DNA of 64,000 bases from NCBI GenBank assembly GCA_964496205.1, contig CAZBXV010000004.1, positions 1 to 64,000 of the forward strand, written 5' to 3'. Below are positions 36,723-46,487 of this stretch, piece after piece. This stretch comes from CAYLHS01 sp964496205 (GTDB lineage: Bacteria > Actinomycetota > Acidimicrobiia > Spongiisociales > UBA4744). The notes under the pieces are model-generated. The model worked only from the letters and a program-made list of their open reading frames with translations, did no database searches and was not told the DNA's origin. The position numbers were made by a program, and so were the translations under genes. How positions within the stretch are numbered: position 1 is the stretch's first letter; every line of letters begins with the position of its first letter.

Positions 36723-37024
36723 CCCTTCATCTCGTGGAGTTCGTCGACCGACGCGGTCTTGCGGTTGCGGAAGATCGCAACGATGATCGCCAACCCGACG
36801 ACGACTTCTGCGGCGGCGACGACGAGGACGAAGAACACGGCCAGTTGTCCGGCGAGGTCATGGAGCTGCTGGCCGGCGGCGATGAAGGTGAGGTTGACCG
36901 CATTGAGCATCAGCTCGATGCACATGAACATCACGACCGCATTGCGCCGGACGAGGATACCGATTGCGCCGATACCGAACAGGACAGCAGCAAGGGTCAT
37001 GTACCAGCCTGCGGTGACAGTCAT
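36719..37024 (-). CDS. nuoK: NADH-quinone oxidoreductase subunit K, cluster 2
   Basis: 101 residues, three helices, with IELMLNAVNLTFI carrying the conserved membrane glutamate. ATGA overlap with the nuoJ2 stop. Confidence 0.95.
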   Translation of the reverse strand: MTVTAGWYMTLAAVLFGIGAIGILVRRNAVVMFMCIELMLNAVNLTFIAAGQQLHDLAGQLAVFFVLVVAAAEVVVGLAIIVAIFRNRKTASVDELHEMKG

Positions 37025-37548
37025 TGCCGCTCCTTCCTCTTCGCCGGGAAGTACGCGAGGGCAATGGCTCCGACGGCTGCGACGATGAGGAGCAGCGATG
37101 TTGCTTCGAGTGGAAGTACCCAGTCTGAGAACAGCCCGTTGCCGATCACTTCGGCGGAGCCGACGGGCGGCGTGGCGGTCTGAGCGACACCCGTCACCCA
37201 GGCCCAGTTGTGGACGATCAGGATGGCTCCGACAATGCCAAGCCCTGCGAGGCCGACGAGCCCCACGAGTGGCCGCTGCCATGGGAGCTTCTCGGTGAGG
37301 TCTTCGGTGCGATCGACTCCGATCAGCATGATCACGAACAAGAAGAGCGTCATCACTGCGCCCGCGTACACGATCACCTGAACGGCGGCGACGAAGTATG
37401 CCGACTGGACAACATAGAAGATGGCCAGTGACAGCATCGTGAGAATCAACCCCATTGCCGAGCGCACCGGATTCTTGGCGAACACGACCGCAAGGGCTCC
37501 GACGATGGCAAGGGCACCGAACAGGAAGAAGAGCACGAGTTCGGTCAC
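37021..37548 (-). CDS. nuoJ: NADH-quinone oxidoreductase subunit J, cluster 2
   Basis: 175 residues with five helices and the VQVIVYAGAVMTLFLFVIML signature. The GTG start overlaps the nuoI2 stop (GTGA). Confidence 0.95.
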   Translation of the reverse strand: MTELVLFFLFGALAIVGALAVVFAKNPVRSAMGLILTMLSLAIFYVVQSAYFVAAVQVIVYAGAVMTLFLFVIMLIGVDRTEDLTEKLPWQRPLVGLVGLAGLGIVGAILIVHNWAWVTGVAQTATPPVGSAEVIGNGLFSDWVLPLEATSLLLIVAAVGAIALAYFPAKRKERQ

Positions 37549-38180
37549 GATGTCTCCTCCCCCCGGTCCTTCGTCTCCTGGTCGTCTTCAGGGAGTCGCT
37601 CCTTGCCTGCCCGCGGCGTCCACCCGACAACCCCTTCGTAGCTCGCCCGTCCTGAAGGTGCGGTCGCCCGCATCCAACCGTCGCCCTCCGTGAGTTCCTC
37701 GAAGTTGGCGAACTCGTCCTCGGCGAACATGTGGTTGGGTGATCCGTCGTCGTTGACGAGGAGTTCCTTCTTCGTGTAGATGGCGTCTTGGCGGTTGGTG
37801 ACCGACATCTCGAAGAGCTGGGTCATCGTGATCGCCTCGGTGGGGCAAGCCTCGACACAGAGGCCGCAGAAGATGCACCGCAGCATGTTGATGTCGTAGA
37901 CGAACCCATACCGCTCGCCGGGGCTGACCGGCGCTTCCGGTGGGTTGTCGGCGCCTCGGACGTAGATGCAGTAGGCGGGGCACGCCCCTGCGCACAGCTC
38001 GCACCCGATGCACTTCTCGGTCCCGTCCGGGTACCGGTTCAGCTGGTGCCGTCCGTGGAATCGCTGCGGCTTCTCCCGGAACTCTTGTGGGTACCGCCCG
38101 GTGACGAGGCCGTCCTTGAAGACGGTTCTGACCCCGATCCCGAAGGTGATCTTGAGGCCCTTGGCGAACTCGGAGATCAT
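37545..38180 (-). CDS. nuoI: NADH-quinone oxidoreductase subunit I, 2x[4Fe-4S], cluster 2
   Basis: 211 residues with CIGCELCAGACP and CIFCGLCVEACP. It has a C-terminal extension of about 60 charged residues not present in the first-cluster copy. The ATG at 38180 overlaps the nuoH2 stop by four bases; another ATG lies two codons upstream at 38186. Confidence 0.95.
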   Translation of the reverse strand: MISEFAKGLKITFGIGVRTVFKDGLVTGRYPQEFREKPQRFHGRHQLNRYPDGTEKCIGCELCAGACPAYCIYVRGADNPPEAPVSPGERYGFVYDINMLRCIFCGLCVEACPTEAITMTQLFEMSVTNRQDAIYTKKELLVNDDGSPNHMFAEDEFANFEELTEGDGWMRATAPSGRASYEGVVGWTPRAGKERLPEDDQETKDRGEETS

Positions 38181-39271
38181 GCCCATGGCAATCCAAACTG
38201 TCGAAGTCCAACGATGATCGTGACGAACACCAGCCAGGCGAGCGCTGCCGGGATGAGTCCCTTCCACCCGAGCGCCATCAAGCGGTCGTATCTTATCCGT
38301 GGCCATGACGCCCTGATCCACATGAAGATGAACAGGACGACGATCGTCTTGGCGAAGAAGTAGATGATCGGAAGCAGGAACGAGATCCAGGTTGGGATGC
38401 TTCCGTCGAACGTCGGGCCGTTCCAACCACCGAGGAACAGCGTTGTGATCAACGCCGACATGTTGAACATGTTGATGTACTCGGCAAGGAAGAACCATGC
38501 GAACCGCATCCCCGAGTACTCGGTGTGGAAACCGCCGACCAGCTCCTGCTCGGCTTCCACCATGTCGAAGGGCGCACGGTTGGTTTCTGCGACGCCGGCG
38601 ATGAAGAAGATCACGAACGAGATGAACATCGGGATGATGTTCCACCGAGGAATCAGCATGAGCGGCGGCCAGTCGAACAGGTTGTAGTACGAACCGGCCT
38701 GGGAGGCGACGATCTGCTGGAGTGACAGGCTGCCGGAGTAGAAGACAACTGGAACGAGCGCGAGTCCAATAGCCGCTTCGTAGGAGATGGCCTGCGCCGT
38801 TGCGCGAACCGCACCGAGCAGTGGGTACTTGGATCCCGAGGACCATCCGGCGAGGACCACCGAGTACACGGCGACGGACGAGAACGCGAGGATGTACAGC
38901 AGACCGATGTTGAGATCGGTTCCCTGGAGACTGATCACATGCTGGACTCCGCCGAGCGTGATCGTGAACGGCCTTCCGATGGGGATCACCAGGAAGATCA
39001 AGAATGCGGGAATCAGCGCGATGACCGGCGCGAGGATGTACAGCCCGAAGTCGGCTTTGCGCGGCGTGATGGGTTCCTTGAAGAACAGCTTGAGGCCGTC
39101 GGCGGCGGTCTGGAGAATGCCGAACGGTCCCGCACGGAACGGTCCGATACGGTTCTGCATGTCGGCGACGACCTTGCGTTCGGCCCACACCAGCAGGATC
39201 ACCACAACCATGAGCATGGCGAAGATGACGATGACCTTGATCAACGAAACGATGATGAGGAACCAGTCCAT
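38177..39271 (-). CDS. nuoH: NADH-quinone oxidoreductase subunit H, cluster 2
   Basis: 364 residues, about nine helices, with MQNRIGPFRAGPFG, AETNRAPFDMVEAEQELVGG and EYSGMRF. It forms the quinone chamber with NuoB and NuoD. The ATG shares one base with the nuoG2 stop (TGATG). Confidence 0.96.
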   Translation of the reverse strand: MDWFLIIVSLIKVIVIFAMLMVVVILLVWAERKVVADMQNRIGPFRAGPFGILQTAADGLKLFFKEPITPRKADFGLYILAPVIALIPAFLIFLVIPIGRPFTITLGGVQHVISLQGTDLNIGLLYILAFSSVAVYSVVLAGWSSGSKYPLLGAVRATAQAISYEAAIGLALVPVVFYSGSLSLQQIVASQAGSYYNLFDWPPLMLIPRWNIIPMFISFVIFFIAGVAETNRAPFDMVEAEQELVGGFHTEYSGMRFAWFFLAEYINMFNMSALITTLFLGGWNGPTFDGSIPTWISFLLPIIYFFAKTIVVLFIFMWIRASWPRIRYDRLMALGWKGLIPAALAWLVFVTIIVGLRQFGLPWA

Positions 39272-41700
39272 CAGCCGTCGGTCCCCTTCCTCACCGTGAC
39301 TTCGAGTCGGTCACCGAGGGACGGCATCTCCGGCTGATTGAACGGGACGTACACCACGCCTTTCGCGAGGGAGCCGTCCAGTGCCACCGGCATAGACACC
39401 GCGCCGGTCTCCGTTTCGACAATCACATCGTCACCGGTAGCGACGCCAAGCGTGGCTGCGTCCTCCGGATGGAGATTCGCTGCCGGCCCGGGCGCCTGAC
39501 TGTGAAGCGAGAGAGAGTGGCGCATCTCGACACCGTCGTCATAGAGGGTCCGCGCCAGGTGTAGCACCATCGGGGCGGTGCCCGACTCCAGGTCGTGGTG
39601 CACCGGCCGGTAGCGAAGCGGCTGCTCGACACCCTCCTTGGGAACGATGACGCCATCGCCCCGCAGATCGGACCGGCGGAGATCCGCATAGGCGGGCGCT
39701 ACGGTGGCGATCTCGGAAGCGACGGACTGAACGGAGTCGAATCCCATGGAACCTCCCAGCCTCCGCGCGATCTCTTCGAGGATGGACCAATCGGGAAGGG
39801 TCTGGCCTGGCCCGGCGACGATCTGAGCCACCTTCTGCACCCTGCCCTCGATGTTGGTGGAGGTGCCTTCCTTCTCGGCGAAGGCTTCCGCAGGAAAGAC
39901 GACGTCGGCTCTCGACGACGAGTCGGTGAGGAAGAGGTCGAGCGCGATCGTGAACTCGGCCGAATCGAGCGCGCGGGCAGCAAGGGCACCATCCGGCACG
40001 TCTCTGACTGGGTCTGCTCCCACCATGATCAGCGCCTTGATATCTCCATCCTCAAGACCTTCGAGGATGCCCTTCGCGTCCCGCCCCTCGTGATCGGGCA
40101 CCGCCCCGAACGCCGCTTCGAAAGATGCCACGTGATCTGCATCGTCGAGTGGCACCCTGCCGGGGAGGAGCCCGGGCGACAGTCCCATGTCGAGCGCGCC
40201 GTACACATTGGAGCGGCGGGCGAATGGCAGCACCTTGGCGTCGGGAAGTCCCAGCACGAAGGCAGCGACCGACTCGGCGAGTCTCGGATCCTCGGTCAGT
40301 CCGGTACGTCCGATGATCGCCACGACCGGCCCGTCGTCCAGGGTTGCGCGTGCGGCGGCGCACTCGCCTTCACCGGCGGCAAGCGCTCGCAACACCTCTG
40401 GTCCTTGCCCGGGACGGTACGTGATCTTGTGCGTAGTGCGGTCGTCGAGGCCGGTCCTGCGCGGATGGACGACGACGAGTTTGACGCCCTTCTTCTGCGC
40501 TGCTTGGCGCACCCGCAGATACAGCGTCCCCGACACCTCTTTGAGGTCTGGCGCCCAGATGAGAATCGAACCGGCCGCGTCGACATCGTCGATCGTCGCC
40601 TTCCGATCGACCGTCGCGAGGAGCTTCGGGTCGATCTCGTCATCCATCTGGGCATCCACGTGGTTTGATCCGACGACGGCGCGCATGAACTTCGAGAAGG
40701 CATACGCGTCCTCGTTGGTGCCGCGGGCGCCTCCGAGACCCGCTACCGCAGCCCCACCGTGGGCATCGATGATCCCCCGGAGCTTCGTCGCGGTGAGGTC
40801 CAGCGCCTCCGCCCAGGAGGCCTCCCGGAACGTTCCATCGACGTTCTTGATGAGCGGTGTGCGGAGCCGATCCTTGGAGCCGATGAACTCGAAGCCGAAT
40901 CTGCACTTGTCGTTCAGCCAGCCTTGATTCGTGGCGTCGTTGTCGACACCGGTGAAGCGCAGCACCGTGTTGGCGCTCGTGTCGATCTCGATGGACTCGC
41001 CGGCAGAGCAGTGGTGGCACGTAGATGCGGCCTTCTTCAGATCCCACGGTCTTGCCCTGAATCGGTAGGGAACCGCCGTCAACGCCCCGACGGGGCAGAT
41101 CTGTACGGTGTTGCCCGAGAAGTAGGAGGCGAACGGTTCGTCCGGGAATGTCGAGATCTGAGCGTTGCCGCCGGCCTCCACGAACTCGATGAGTGGATCT
41201 CCGGCGACCTCGTCTGCGAAGCGCACGCAGCGAGCGCAGATGATGCATCGTTCCCTGTCGAGGAGCACCAGATCGGAGACCGGAATCGGCTTCTCGAAGT
41301 GGCGTTTCTCTTCGACGAACCGGCTCTCACCAGGCCCGTAGCCGACCGTCTGATCCTGGAGCGGACACTCGCCACCCTTGTCGCAGACGGGACAGTCGAG
41401 CGGGTGGTTGATGAGCAGGAACTCCAGCACGCCTTCCTGAGCCTTCTTGGCCACAGGAGATTTCGTGTAGACCACCTGCCCATCCGTCGCCTCGAGCGTG
41501 CATGACGTCGTGATGATCCTGCCGCGAGGGGTCTCCATCTCGACAAGGCAGGAACGGCACATGCCAACCGGATCGAGGCGCTCGTGATAGCAGAAGTGTG
41601 GGATGTAGACACCTGCGTCCCGCGCTGCATCGATGACCAACGTGCCCTTCGGCACCTCCAACTCCCGCCCGTCGACGGTGATCTTCACCAGCTCAGCCAA
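39271..41700 (-). CDS. nuoG: NADH-quinone oxidoreductase subunit G
   Basis: 809 residues. Iron-sulfur sites appear in order: [2Fe-2S] (CYHERLDPVGMCRSC), His/Cys N5 motif (HPLDCPVCDKGGEC), and [4Fe-4S] (CIICARC with a later CPVGAL). A molybdopterin-oxidoreductase-like domain follows, as in all NuoG. An extra cysteine motif CHHCSAGE lies after residue 230. A TTG at 41700 after GGTGGGGGG is chosen; GTG codons at 41715 and 41688 are alternatives. The first nuo cluster has no counterpart. Confidence 0.94.
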   Translation of the reverse strand: MAELVKITVDGRELEVPKGTLVIDAARDAGVYIPHFCYHERLDPVGMCRSCLVEMETPRGRIITTSCTLEATDGQVVYTKSPVAKKAQEGVLEFLLINHPLDCPVCDKGGECPLQDQTVGYGPGESRFVEEKRHFEKPIPVSDLVLLDRERCIICARCVRFADEVAGDPLIEFVEAGGNAQISTFPDEPFASYFSGNTVQICPVGALTAVPYRFRARPWDLKKAASTCHHCSAGESIEIDTSANTVLRFTGVDNDATNQGWLNDKCRFGFEFIGSKDRLRTPLIKNVDGTFREASWAEALDLTATKLRGIIDAHGGAAVAGLGGARGTNEDAYAFSKFMRAVVGSNHVDAQMDDEIDPKLLATVDRKATIDDVDAAGSILIWAPDLKEVSGTLYLRVRQAAQKKGVKLVVVHPRRTGLDDRTTHKITYRPGQGPEVLRALAAGEGECAAARATLDDGPVVAIIGRTGLTEDPRLAESVAAFVLGLPDAKVLPFARRSNVYGALDMGLSPGLLPGRVPLDDADHVASFEAAFGAVPDHEGRDAKGILEGLEDGDIKALIMVGADPVRDVPDGALAARALDSAEFTIALDLFLTDSSSRADVVFPAEAFAEKEGTSTNIEGRVQKVAQIVAGPGQTLPDWSILEEIARRLGGSMGFDSVQSVASEIATVAPAYADLRRSDLRGDGVIVPKEGVEQPLRYRPVHHDLESGTAPMVLHLARTLYDDGVEMRHSLSLHSQAPGPAANLHPEDAATLGVATGDDVIVETETGAVSMPVALDGSLAKGVVYVPFNQPEMPSLGDRLEVTVRKGTDG

Positions 41701-42988
41701 GAGGACACCCCCCACCGTGAATGTGCGCCATGACCTCGTCTTTGAAGTAGGTCATGATCGAGATGATCGGCGCAACCGAGGATGGCCCCAACGGACAAAT
41801 CGTGGTTTGTGCGGGTGGCCACTTGAGTCCAGGACTGATGTTGTCGCCGATGTCGAGGAGAAGGTCGGCGTCGACCTCGCGCCCCGAGCCCTCCTCTATC
41901 CTGCGGAGGACCATATCTTCCCAGGTTGTGCCTTCTCGGCACGGGGTGCATTGCCCACAGGACTCGTTCGAGAAGAACCGAACGAGGCGTTCTGCCGCCT
42001 GAACCACACAGGTAGTGTCGTCCATCACGATCACCGCGCCCGAACCGAGCATCGAGTCGGCTTTCGTAACGGCCGCACGGGTGATCGGATCGTCGAGATG
42101 CAATGAGGGCACCAGCCACGGGGAACTCGCTCCGCCGGGGATCCATGCCTTGAGTTCGTTGCCGTTCCGAATGCCTCCGGCGACGTCATAGATGAGCTGT
42201 CGCCAAGTGATGCCCCGTGGCAGCTCGTAGTTCCCCGGATTGACGACATGACCCGACACGGAGAACAGGAACGTGCCCGTGTCGTCCGGGTCCCCGAGCG
42301 CCTTGTAGGCATCCGCACCCTCGTTGATGATGAAAGCGAGGTTGGACACCGTCTCCACGTTGTTGACGATCGTGGGGAGCATGTAGAGACCTTTGGCGGC
42401 CGGGTAGTAGGGAGGCTTCAACCGTGGTTCACCCCTACGACCCTCAAGGCTGTTGATGAGCGCCGTCTCTTCGCCACAGATGTACATGCCTGCGCCGAGG
42501 TGAATCGTGATGTCCAGGTCGTAGTCGGTGCCGAAGATGCCCGTGCCGAGATAGCCGCGTTCGTACGCTTCGTCGATCGCACGCTGGACATAGCGGGATG
42601 GCTTGGCATACTCGCCACGGATGTAGACGAATGCGTCGTGGACCTCGTTGGCGATCGAAGTGATGATGATGCCTTCGATCATTTGGTGCGGATCGCGTTC
42701 GAGCAGCTGCCGATCCTTGAAGGTCCCCGGCTCGGACTCGTCACCGTTGACGACGAGGTAGGAGGGCCGGGCCGGTGCCAAGAAACTCCACTTCATCCCT
42801 GCGGAGAATGCCGCGCCTCCACGGCCGATCAGCCCAGATGCTTTGACCGTTTCGACCAACTCGTCGCGGGTCATGCCGAGTGCTTTGCGTGCGGCCTCGT
42901 AGCCTCCGGTCGTCTCGTACACATCGATCCGAGTGCTGTCCGACGGATGCTCCGTCATGCGCTTCGTGAGGTGAACCGGGTAGGTCAC
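41693..42988 (-). CDS. nuoF: NADH-quinone oxidoreductase subunit F (NADH and FMN site)
   Basis: 431 residues. FMN/NADH-binding segments GRGGAAFSAGMKW and GAGMYICGEETALINSLEG are present, as is the N3 [4Fe-4S] motif CGQCTPCREG with a further cysteine in TTICPLG. It oxidises NADH and passes electrons to NuoG. The GTG overlaps the nuoE2 stop (GTGA). Confidence 0.96.
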   Translation of the reverse strand: MTYPVHLTKRMTEHPSDSTRIDVYETTGGYEAARKALGMTRDELVETVKASGLIGRGGAAFSAGMKWSFLAPARPSYLVVNGDESEPGTFKDRQLLERDPHQMIEGIIITSIANEVHDAFVYIRGEYAKPSRYVQRAIDEAYERGYLGTGIFGTDYDLDITIHLGAGMYICGEETALINSLEGRRGEPRLKPPYYPAAKGLYMLPTIVNNVETVSNLAFIINEGADAYKALGDPDDTGTFLFSVSGHVVNPGNYELPRGITWRQLIYDVAGGIRNGNELKAWIPGGASSPWLVPSLHLDDPITRAAVTKADSMLGSGAVIVMDDTTCVVQAAERLVRFFSNESCGQCTPCREGTTWEDMVLRRIEEGSGREVDADLLLDIGDNISPGLKWPPAQTTICPLGPSSVAPIISIMTYFKDEVMAHIHGGGCPLG

Positions 42989-43599
42989 GAGGCACCTCCC
43001 GCCGTCCCGTAGGGGTCAAACGCCGGATAGGGTCCTACTGCTCCCTGCTGGTCTGCAGCTCCGGGCTCGAAGGACGGTCTGCCACCAAAGCGATCCTGGA
43101 GTTCCTCTGCTCGCACCACCTCAGGTTTGGTTTCGCGCAGCCACGCGATCATTTCAGCGACGGACTCCGGCGTGACTCCCTCGACCAGTTCATAGTTGAC
43201 CATCACCGCAGGAGCGCCACCGCAGGCCCCGATACATTCGATGTGATCGACTGTGACGATTCCCTCGGCGTCGATCTCCCCTGCCGGCGCCCCCGCCGTC
43301 GTTTCCGCCGAGCTCATCACGTCGTCAGCACCGAGCAGAAAACACGAGATTGAGGTACAGACCGACACCAGATAGCGACCAACCGGCCTCCGCTTGAACA
43401 TCTCGTAGAAGGTTGCGACGGACTCGACCTGGATCGGTGTCAACTCGGTCAGTTCGGCGACCCTACGCACACCATCATCGGTGAGATATCCGTCGTGTCG
43501 CATCGCCATGTAGAGCAACGGCATGACGGCAGAACGCTTCTGCGGGTAGCAGCCGAGGATCTTCTCGGCCCGTTCGAGAAGTTCAGGGCTCCAACTCAC
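42985..43599 (-). CDS. nuoE: NADH-quinone oxidoreductase subunit E
   Basis: 204 residues in the thioredoxin-like [2Fe-2S] family. Ligands are in VCTSISCFL and IECIGACGGAP. The GTG at 43599 has GAGGAG six bases upstream and gives the usual N-terminus ending in YPQKRSAVMPLLYMA; a TTG at 43671 inside nuoD2 is less likely. The tail of about 50 residues after the [2Fe-2S] domain is proline and glycine rich. Confidence 0.94.
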   Translation of the reverse strand: MSWSPELLERAEKILGCYPQKRSAVMPLLYMAMRHDGYLTDDGVRRVAELTELTPIQVESVATFYEMFKRRPVGRYLVSVCTSISCFLLGADDVMSSAETTAGAPAGEIDAEGIVTVDHIECIGACGGAPAVMVNYELVEGVTPESVAEMIAWLRETKPEVVRAEELQDRFGGRPSFEPGAADQQGAVGPYPAFDPYGTAGGAS

Positions 43600-43651
43600 G
43601 GCGTTCTCCTCAATGCTGACCGCAACAGCCCCGGCGAATAGTGATGAGAAC

Positions 43652-44992
43652 TCATCGATCGACGTCTCCAATCACCGGATCGAACGACGCGACCGTGGCA
43701 ACCGTGTCGGCGATGAGTGAATCCGACATCGCGATCGGCAGGCCCTGAAGGTTCGCTAGCGAAGGGGCCCGTATGTGCATGCGAAGCGGCTTGGCCCCGC
43801 CGTCGGAGACCAGATAGGCGCCCAGCTCCCCTCGTGGCGATTCGATGGCGACATACGCCTCGCCCGCAGGCACCTTGAACCCTTCGGTGAAGATCTTGAA
43901 GTGGTGGATCAGCGCTTCCATCGACTGATCGATGCGAGCCCTCGGCGGCGGTGTGACTTTCCGATCGTCGGTCCGGTAGTCGCCCTTGGGCATCGAGTCG
44001 GCGACTTGTCTGACAATGTGCAGCGACTGGAGAATCTCCTCGACACGCACCCGGTATCGGTCGTACACATCTCCGTTGCGGCCGACGGGAACCTCGAACT
44101 CGTACTGCTCGAATCCGCTGTACGGCTGAGCCTTCCTCAAGTCCCAGTCGACCCCCGTTGCCCTCAGGTTGGGGCCGGTGATTCCGTAGGCGATCGCTTC
44201 GGCGGCGGTGATGACGCCAACACCAACGGTGCGCTCCTCCCAGATCGGGTTGTGCTTGAGGAGAGCCTCATACTGATCCATACCGGCCAGTGCCTTCTCG
44301 ATGATGCCATCGATGTCTGATCGCCAGCCATCTGGAAGGTCGGCGGCCACGCCACCCGGACGGATGTAGTTGTGGTTCATCCGCAGGCCGGTCGTCTTCT
44401 CGAAGAATGCGAGGATCGCTTCTCGATCACGGAATCCGTACAGCATCATCGAAAGCGCCCCGATGTCCATACCGGTGGTTGCCAGGAATACCTGGTGGCT
44501 GCCGATCCGATTCAGCTCGGTCATGAGCACCCGGATCGCCTGCGCTCTCGGCGGGATCTCCACTCCGAGCAACTGCTCGACGGTGAGCGAGTAGGCGAGC
44601 TCATTGAACAACGGCGACATGTAGTCCATCCGGGTGACGTTCGTGGTTCCCTGAAGGAAGCTCAGCTCCTCACCCGTCTTCTCCATCCCCGTGTGGAGAT
44701 ACCCGATGATCGGCTTGCTCCTACGAATGATCTCGCCTTCGAGTTCGAGTTGCAGTCTCAGCACGCCGTGGGTCGAAGGATGTTGTGGTCCCATATTGAC
44801 GATCATCAACTCGTCTTCGGGAATCTCCTCTTCGATGATGAAGTCGTCGTCGACCGCCGTGCCGGTCTGCTCGGTGAGACGACCGCCCTTCTCCTCCGGG
44901 CGCATCTTCTGCGCGCCCTCGTCGGTGGATCTCTTCACCCACTCCGGCTCTTCCGTCCCCGTGATCCAGACCTCGTGAAGTTCGCGTTTCAT
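43652..44992 (-). CDS. nuoD: NADH-quinone oxidoreductase subunit D, cluster 2, with N-terminal extension
   Basis: 446 residues. The core begins at NMGPQHPSTHGVLRL and ends SFDPVIGDVDR. An acidic extension of about 65 residues precedes it and is absent from the first-cluster protein. The ATG at 44992 has GGAGG upstream and overlaps the nuoC2 stop (ATGA), which supports the extension as real. Confidence 0.95.
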   Translation of the reverse strand: MKRELHEVWITGTEEPEWVKRSTDEGAQKMRPEEKGGRLTEQTGTAVDDDFIIEEEIPEDELMIVNMGPQHPSTHGVLRLQLELEGEIIRRSKPIIGYLHTGMEKTGEELSFLQGTTNVTRMDYMSPLFNELAYSLTVEQLLGVEIPPRAQAIRVLMTELNRIGSHQVFLATTGMDIGALSMMLYGFRDREAILAFFEKTTGLRMNHNYIRPGGVAADLPDGWRSDIDGIIEKALAGMDQYEALLKHNPIWEERTVGVGVITAAEAIAYGITGPNLRATGVDWDLRKAQPYSGFEQYEFEVPVGRNGDVYDRYRVRVEEILQSLHIVRQVADSMPKGDYRTDDRKVTPPPRARIDQSMEALIHHFKIFTEGFKVPAGEAYVAIESPRGELGAYLVSDGGAKPLRMHIRAPSLANLQGLPIAMSDSLIADTVATVASFDPVIGDVDR

Positions 44993-45531
44993 GAGGCCTC
45001 CGGCGACGACTTGAACTGGACCGGAACGGAACCGACGGCATAGTCCTTGCGAAGCGGGTGCCCCTGCCACTCATCCGGCATCAAAATCCTGGTCAGGTCG
45101 GGGTGATCCTCGAACGTGACGCCAAACATGTCATATGCCTCGCGCTCGTAGAAATTGGCTCCGGGATAGACGGGGACGAGCGACTCGACCGTCATGTCGT
45201 CTTCGGGAAGTGGTGCACGGAGCCTCACCCGAAGATTGTGTTGAAGTGACACGAGCCCGGCGACCAGTTCGAACCGTACGTCCTTGACTCCCAGGTAGTC
45301 GACGACAGTCTCGTCTACGAGCATCTCAAATCCCGCGTCCTTGGTTGCTGCTGCGACTTCCCGCCAGCGTTCTTTCGGAACGATGAAGACGTCCTGCCCG
45401 CTGGACAGCTGGTGCTCGATCCCGATGCTTCCGGCGAGGTCGGCCACGAGGGACTCGCTCCCAGCGGTCTGATCGGCCTCCATCGGAGCCTCGGCGTCCA
45501 TCTGGGGATCCGTCGTCTGATCATCACTCAT
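44989..45531 (-). CDS. nuoC: NADH-quinone oxidoreductase subunit C, cluster 2
   Basis: 180 residues with the family motif YEREAYDMFGVTFEDHPDLTR and PLRKDY. The first 30 residues are acidic and low in complexity. ATGA overlap with the nuoB2 stop. Confidence 0.94.
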   Translation of the reverse strand: MSDDQTTDPQMDAEAPMEADQTAGSESLVADLAGSIGIEHQLSSGQDVFIVPKERWREVAAATKDAGFEMLVDETVVDYLGVKDVRFELVAGLVSLQHNLRVRLRAPLPEDDMTVESLVPVYPGANFYEREAYDMFGVTFEDHPDLTRILMPDEWQGHPLRKDYAVGSVPVQFKSSPEAS

Positions 45532-45998
45532 CGGCTGATCTCCCCGGAGACGATCTTGGCCTGGAGCGTGAGGATGCCGTGCATGAGCGACTGCGGTCCC
45601 GGGGGACATCCAGGCACATACATGTCGACCGGAACGATCTCATCCACACCCTGAACGATCGCGTAGTTGTTGAACATGCCACCCGACGAAGCGCACGCTC
45701 CCATCGAGATGACCCACTTGGGCTCAGGCATCTGGTCGTATACCTGGCGAAGTACCGGCGCCATCTTCTGTGAGACCCGCCCGGCAACGATCATCAGATC
45801 TGCCTGGCGGGGCGACGCCCGGAATACCTCCATGCCGAACCGGGCGAGGTCGTAGTGTGCGGCTCCTGTCGCCATCATCTCGATGGCGCAGCAGGCGAGA
45901 CCGAAGGTGGCCGGCCACATCGACTGTGTCTGCGCCCAGTGGGCAGCCTTCTGGACAGTGGTGGTGAGGATGCCCGGCGCACCGTCGGCACGAGCCAT
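45528..45998 (-). CDS. nuoB: NADH-quinone oxidoreductase subunit B, cluster 2
   Basis: 156 residues. N2 cluster ligands are in GLACCAIEMM, SMGACASSGG and YVPGCPPGPQ. The ATG at 45998 shares one base with the nuoA2 stop. It differs from the first-cluster NuoB at many positions outside the cluster-binding region. Confidence 0.96.
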   Translation of the reverse strand: MARADGAPGILTTTVQKAAHWAQTQSMWPATFGLACCAIEMMATGAAHYDLARFGMEVFRASPRQADLMIVAGRVSQKMAPVLRQVYDQMPEPKWVISMGACASSGGMFNNYAIVQGVDEIVPVDMYVPGCPPGPQSLMHGILTLQAKIVSGEISR

Positions 45999-46402
45999 CA
46001 GGCAGCCTCTCTGTCGACGGGGATGTAGCGCGAACGACGCTTCACGTTCCAGTCGAGGGCGCCCCGCTTCCATACATAGCTCAGCGTCTCGATGACGAGA
46101 AGGGTGAACACGCCGACGGCTGCGATTCCGTACCAGCCAAGCTGCTTGAACTGGACCGCCCACGCAAACAGGAACATCGTCTCGATGTCGAAGATCACGA
46201 ACAGCATCGCGACGAGGTAGAACTTGACGGGGAACCGCTGTGCCGGTTCGTTCTCCGGCACGATGCCGCACTCGTATGGTGCGACCTTTTCCGGCGATGG
46301 CTTCTTTGGTGCGATGAGCCAGGACAGGCCGACGACCCCAAACCCAAACACTGCCACCAACACGAACATGATCGCAACAGGCAGGTAGTCGGCAAGGCTC
46401 AC
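45998..46402 (-). CDS. nuoA: NADH-quinone oxidoreductase subunit A, cluster 2
   Basis: 134 residues, three helices, with KVAPYECGIVPENEPAQRF and FVIFDIETMFLFAWA. First gene of the complete operon. The GTG at 46402 has AGAGGG seven bases upstream; a GTG at 46408 is too close to it. Confidence 0.94.
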   Translation of the reverse strand: MSLADYLPVAIMFVLVAVFGFGVVGLSWLIAPKKPSPEKVAPYECGIVPENEPAQRFPVKFYLVAMLFVIFDIETMFLFAWAVQFKQLGWYGIAAVGVFTLLVIETLSYVWKRGALDWNVKRRSRYIPVDREAA

Positions 46403-46429
46403 AGACACACCCTCTCTTCGGTGAGGGTA

Positions 46430-46458
46430 AGACTAGAAGTCGGGACCAGCCGCGCCAA
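46430..46458 (-). promoter_or_regulatory. Promoter of the complete nuo operon
   Basis: Minus strand: TTGGCG at 46458-46453, 17-base spacer, TAGTCT at 46435-46430. The start site would lie about 20 bases before the nuoA2 GTG. Small overlaps or short gaps from nuoA2 to moaA suggest one transcription unit of about 17 kb. Confidence 0.55.
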
Positions 46459-46487
46459 AACCCGAGGGGCGAGGCGCGTGCCCGGCA

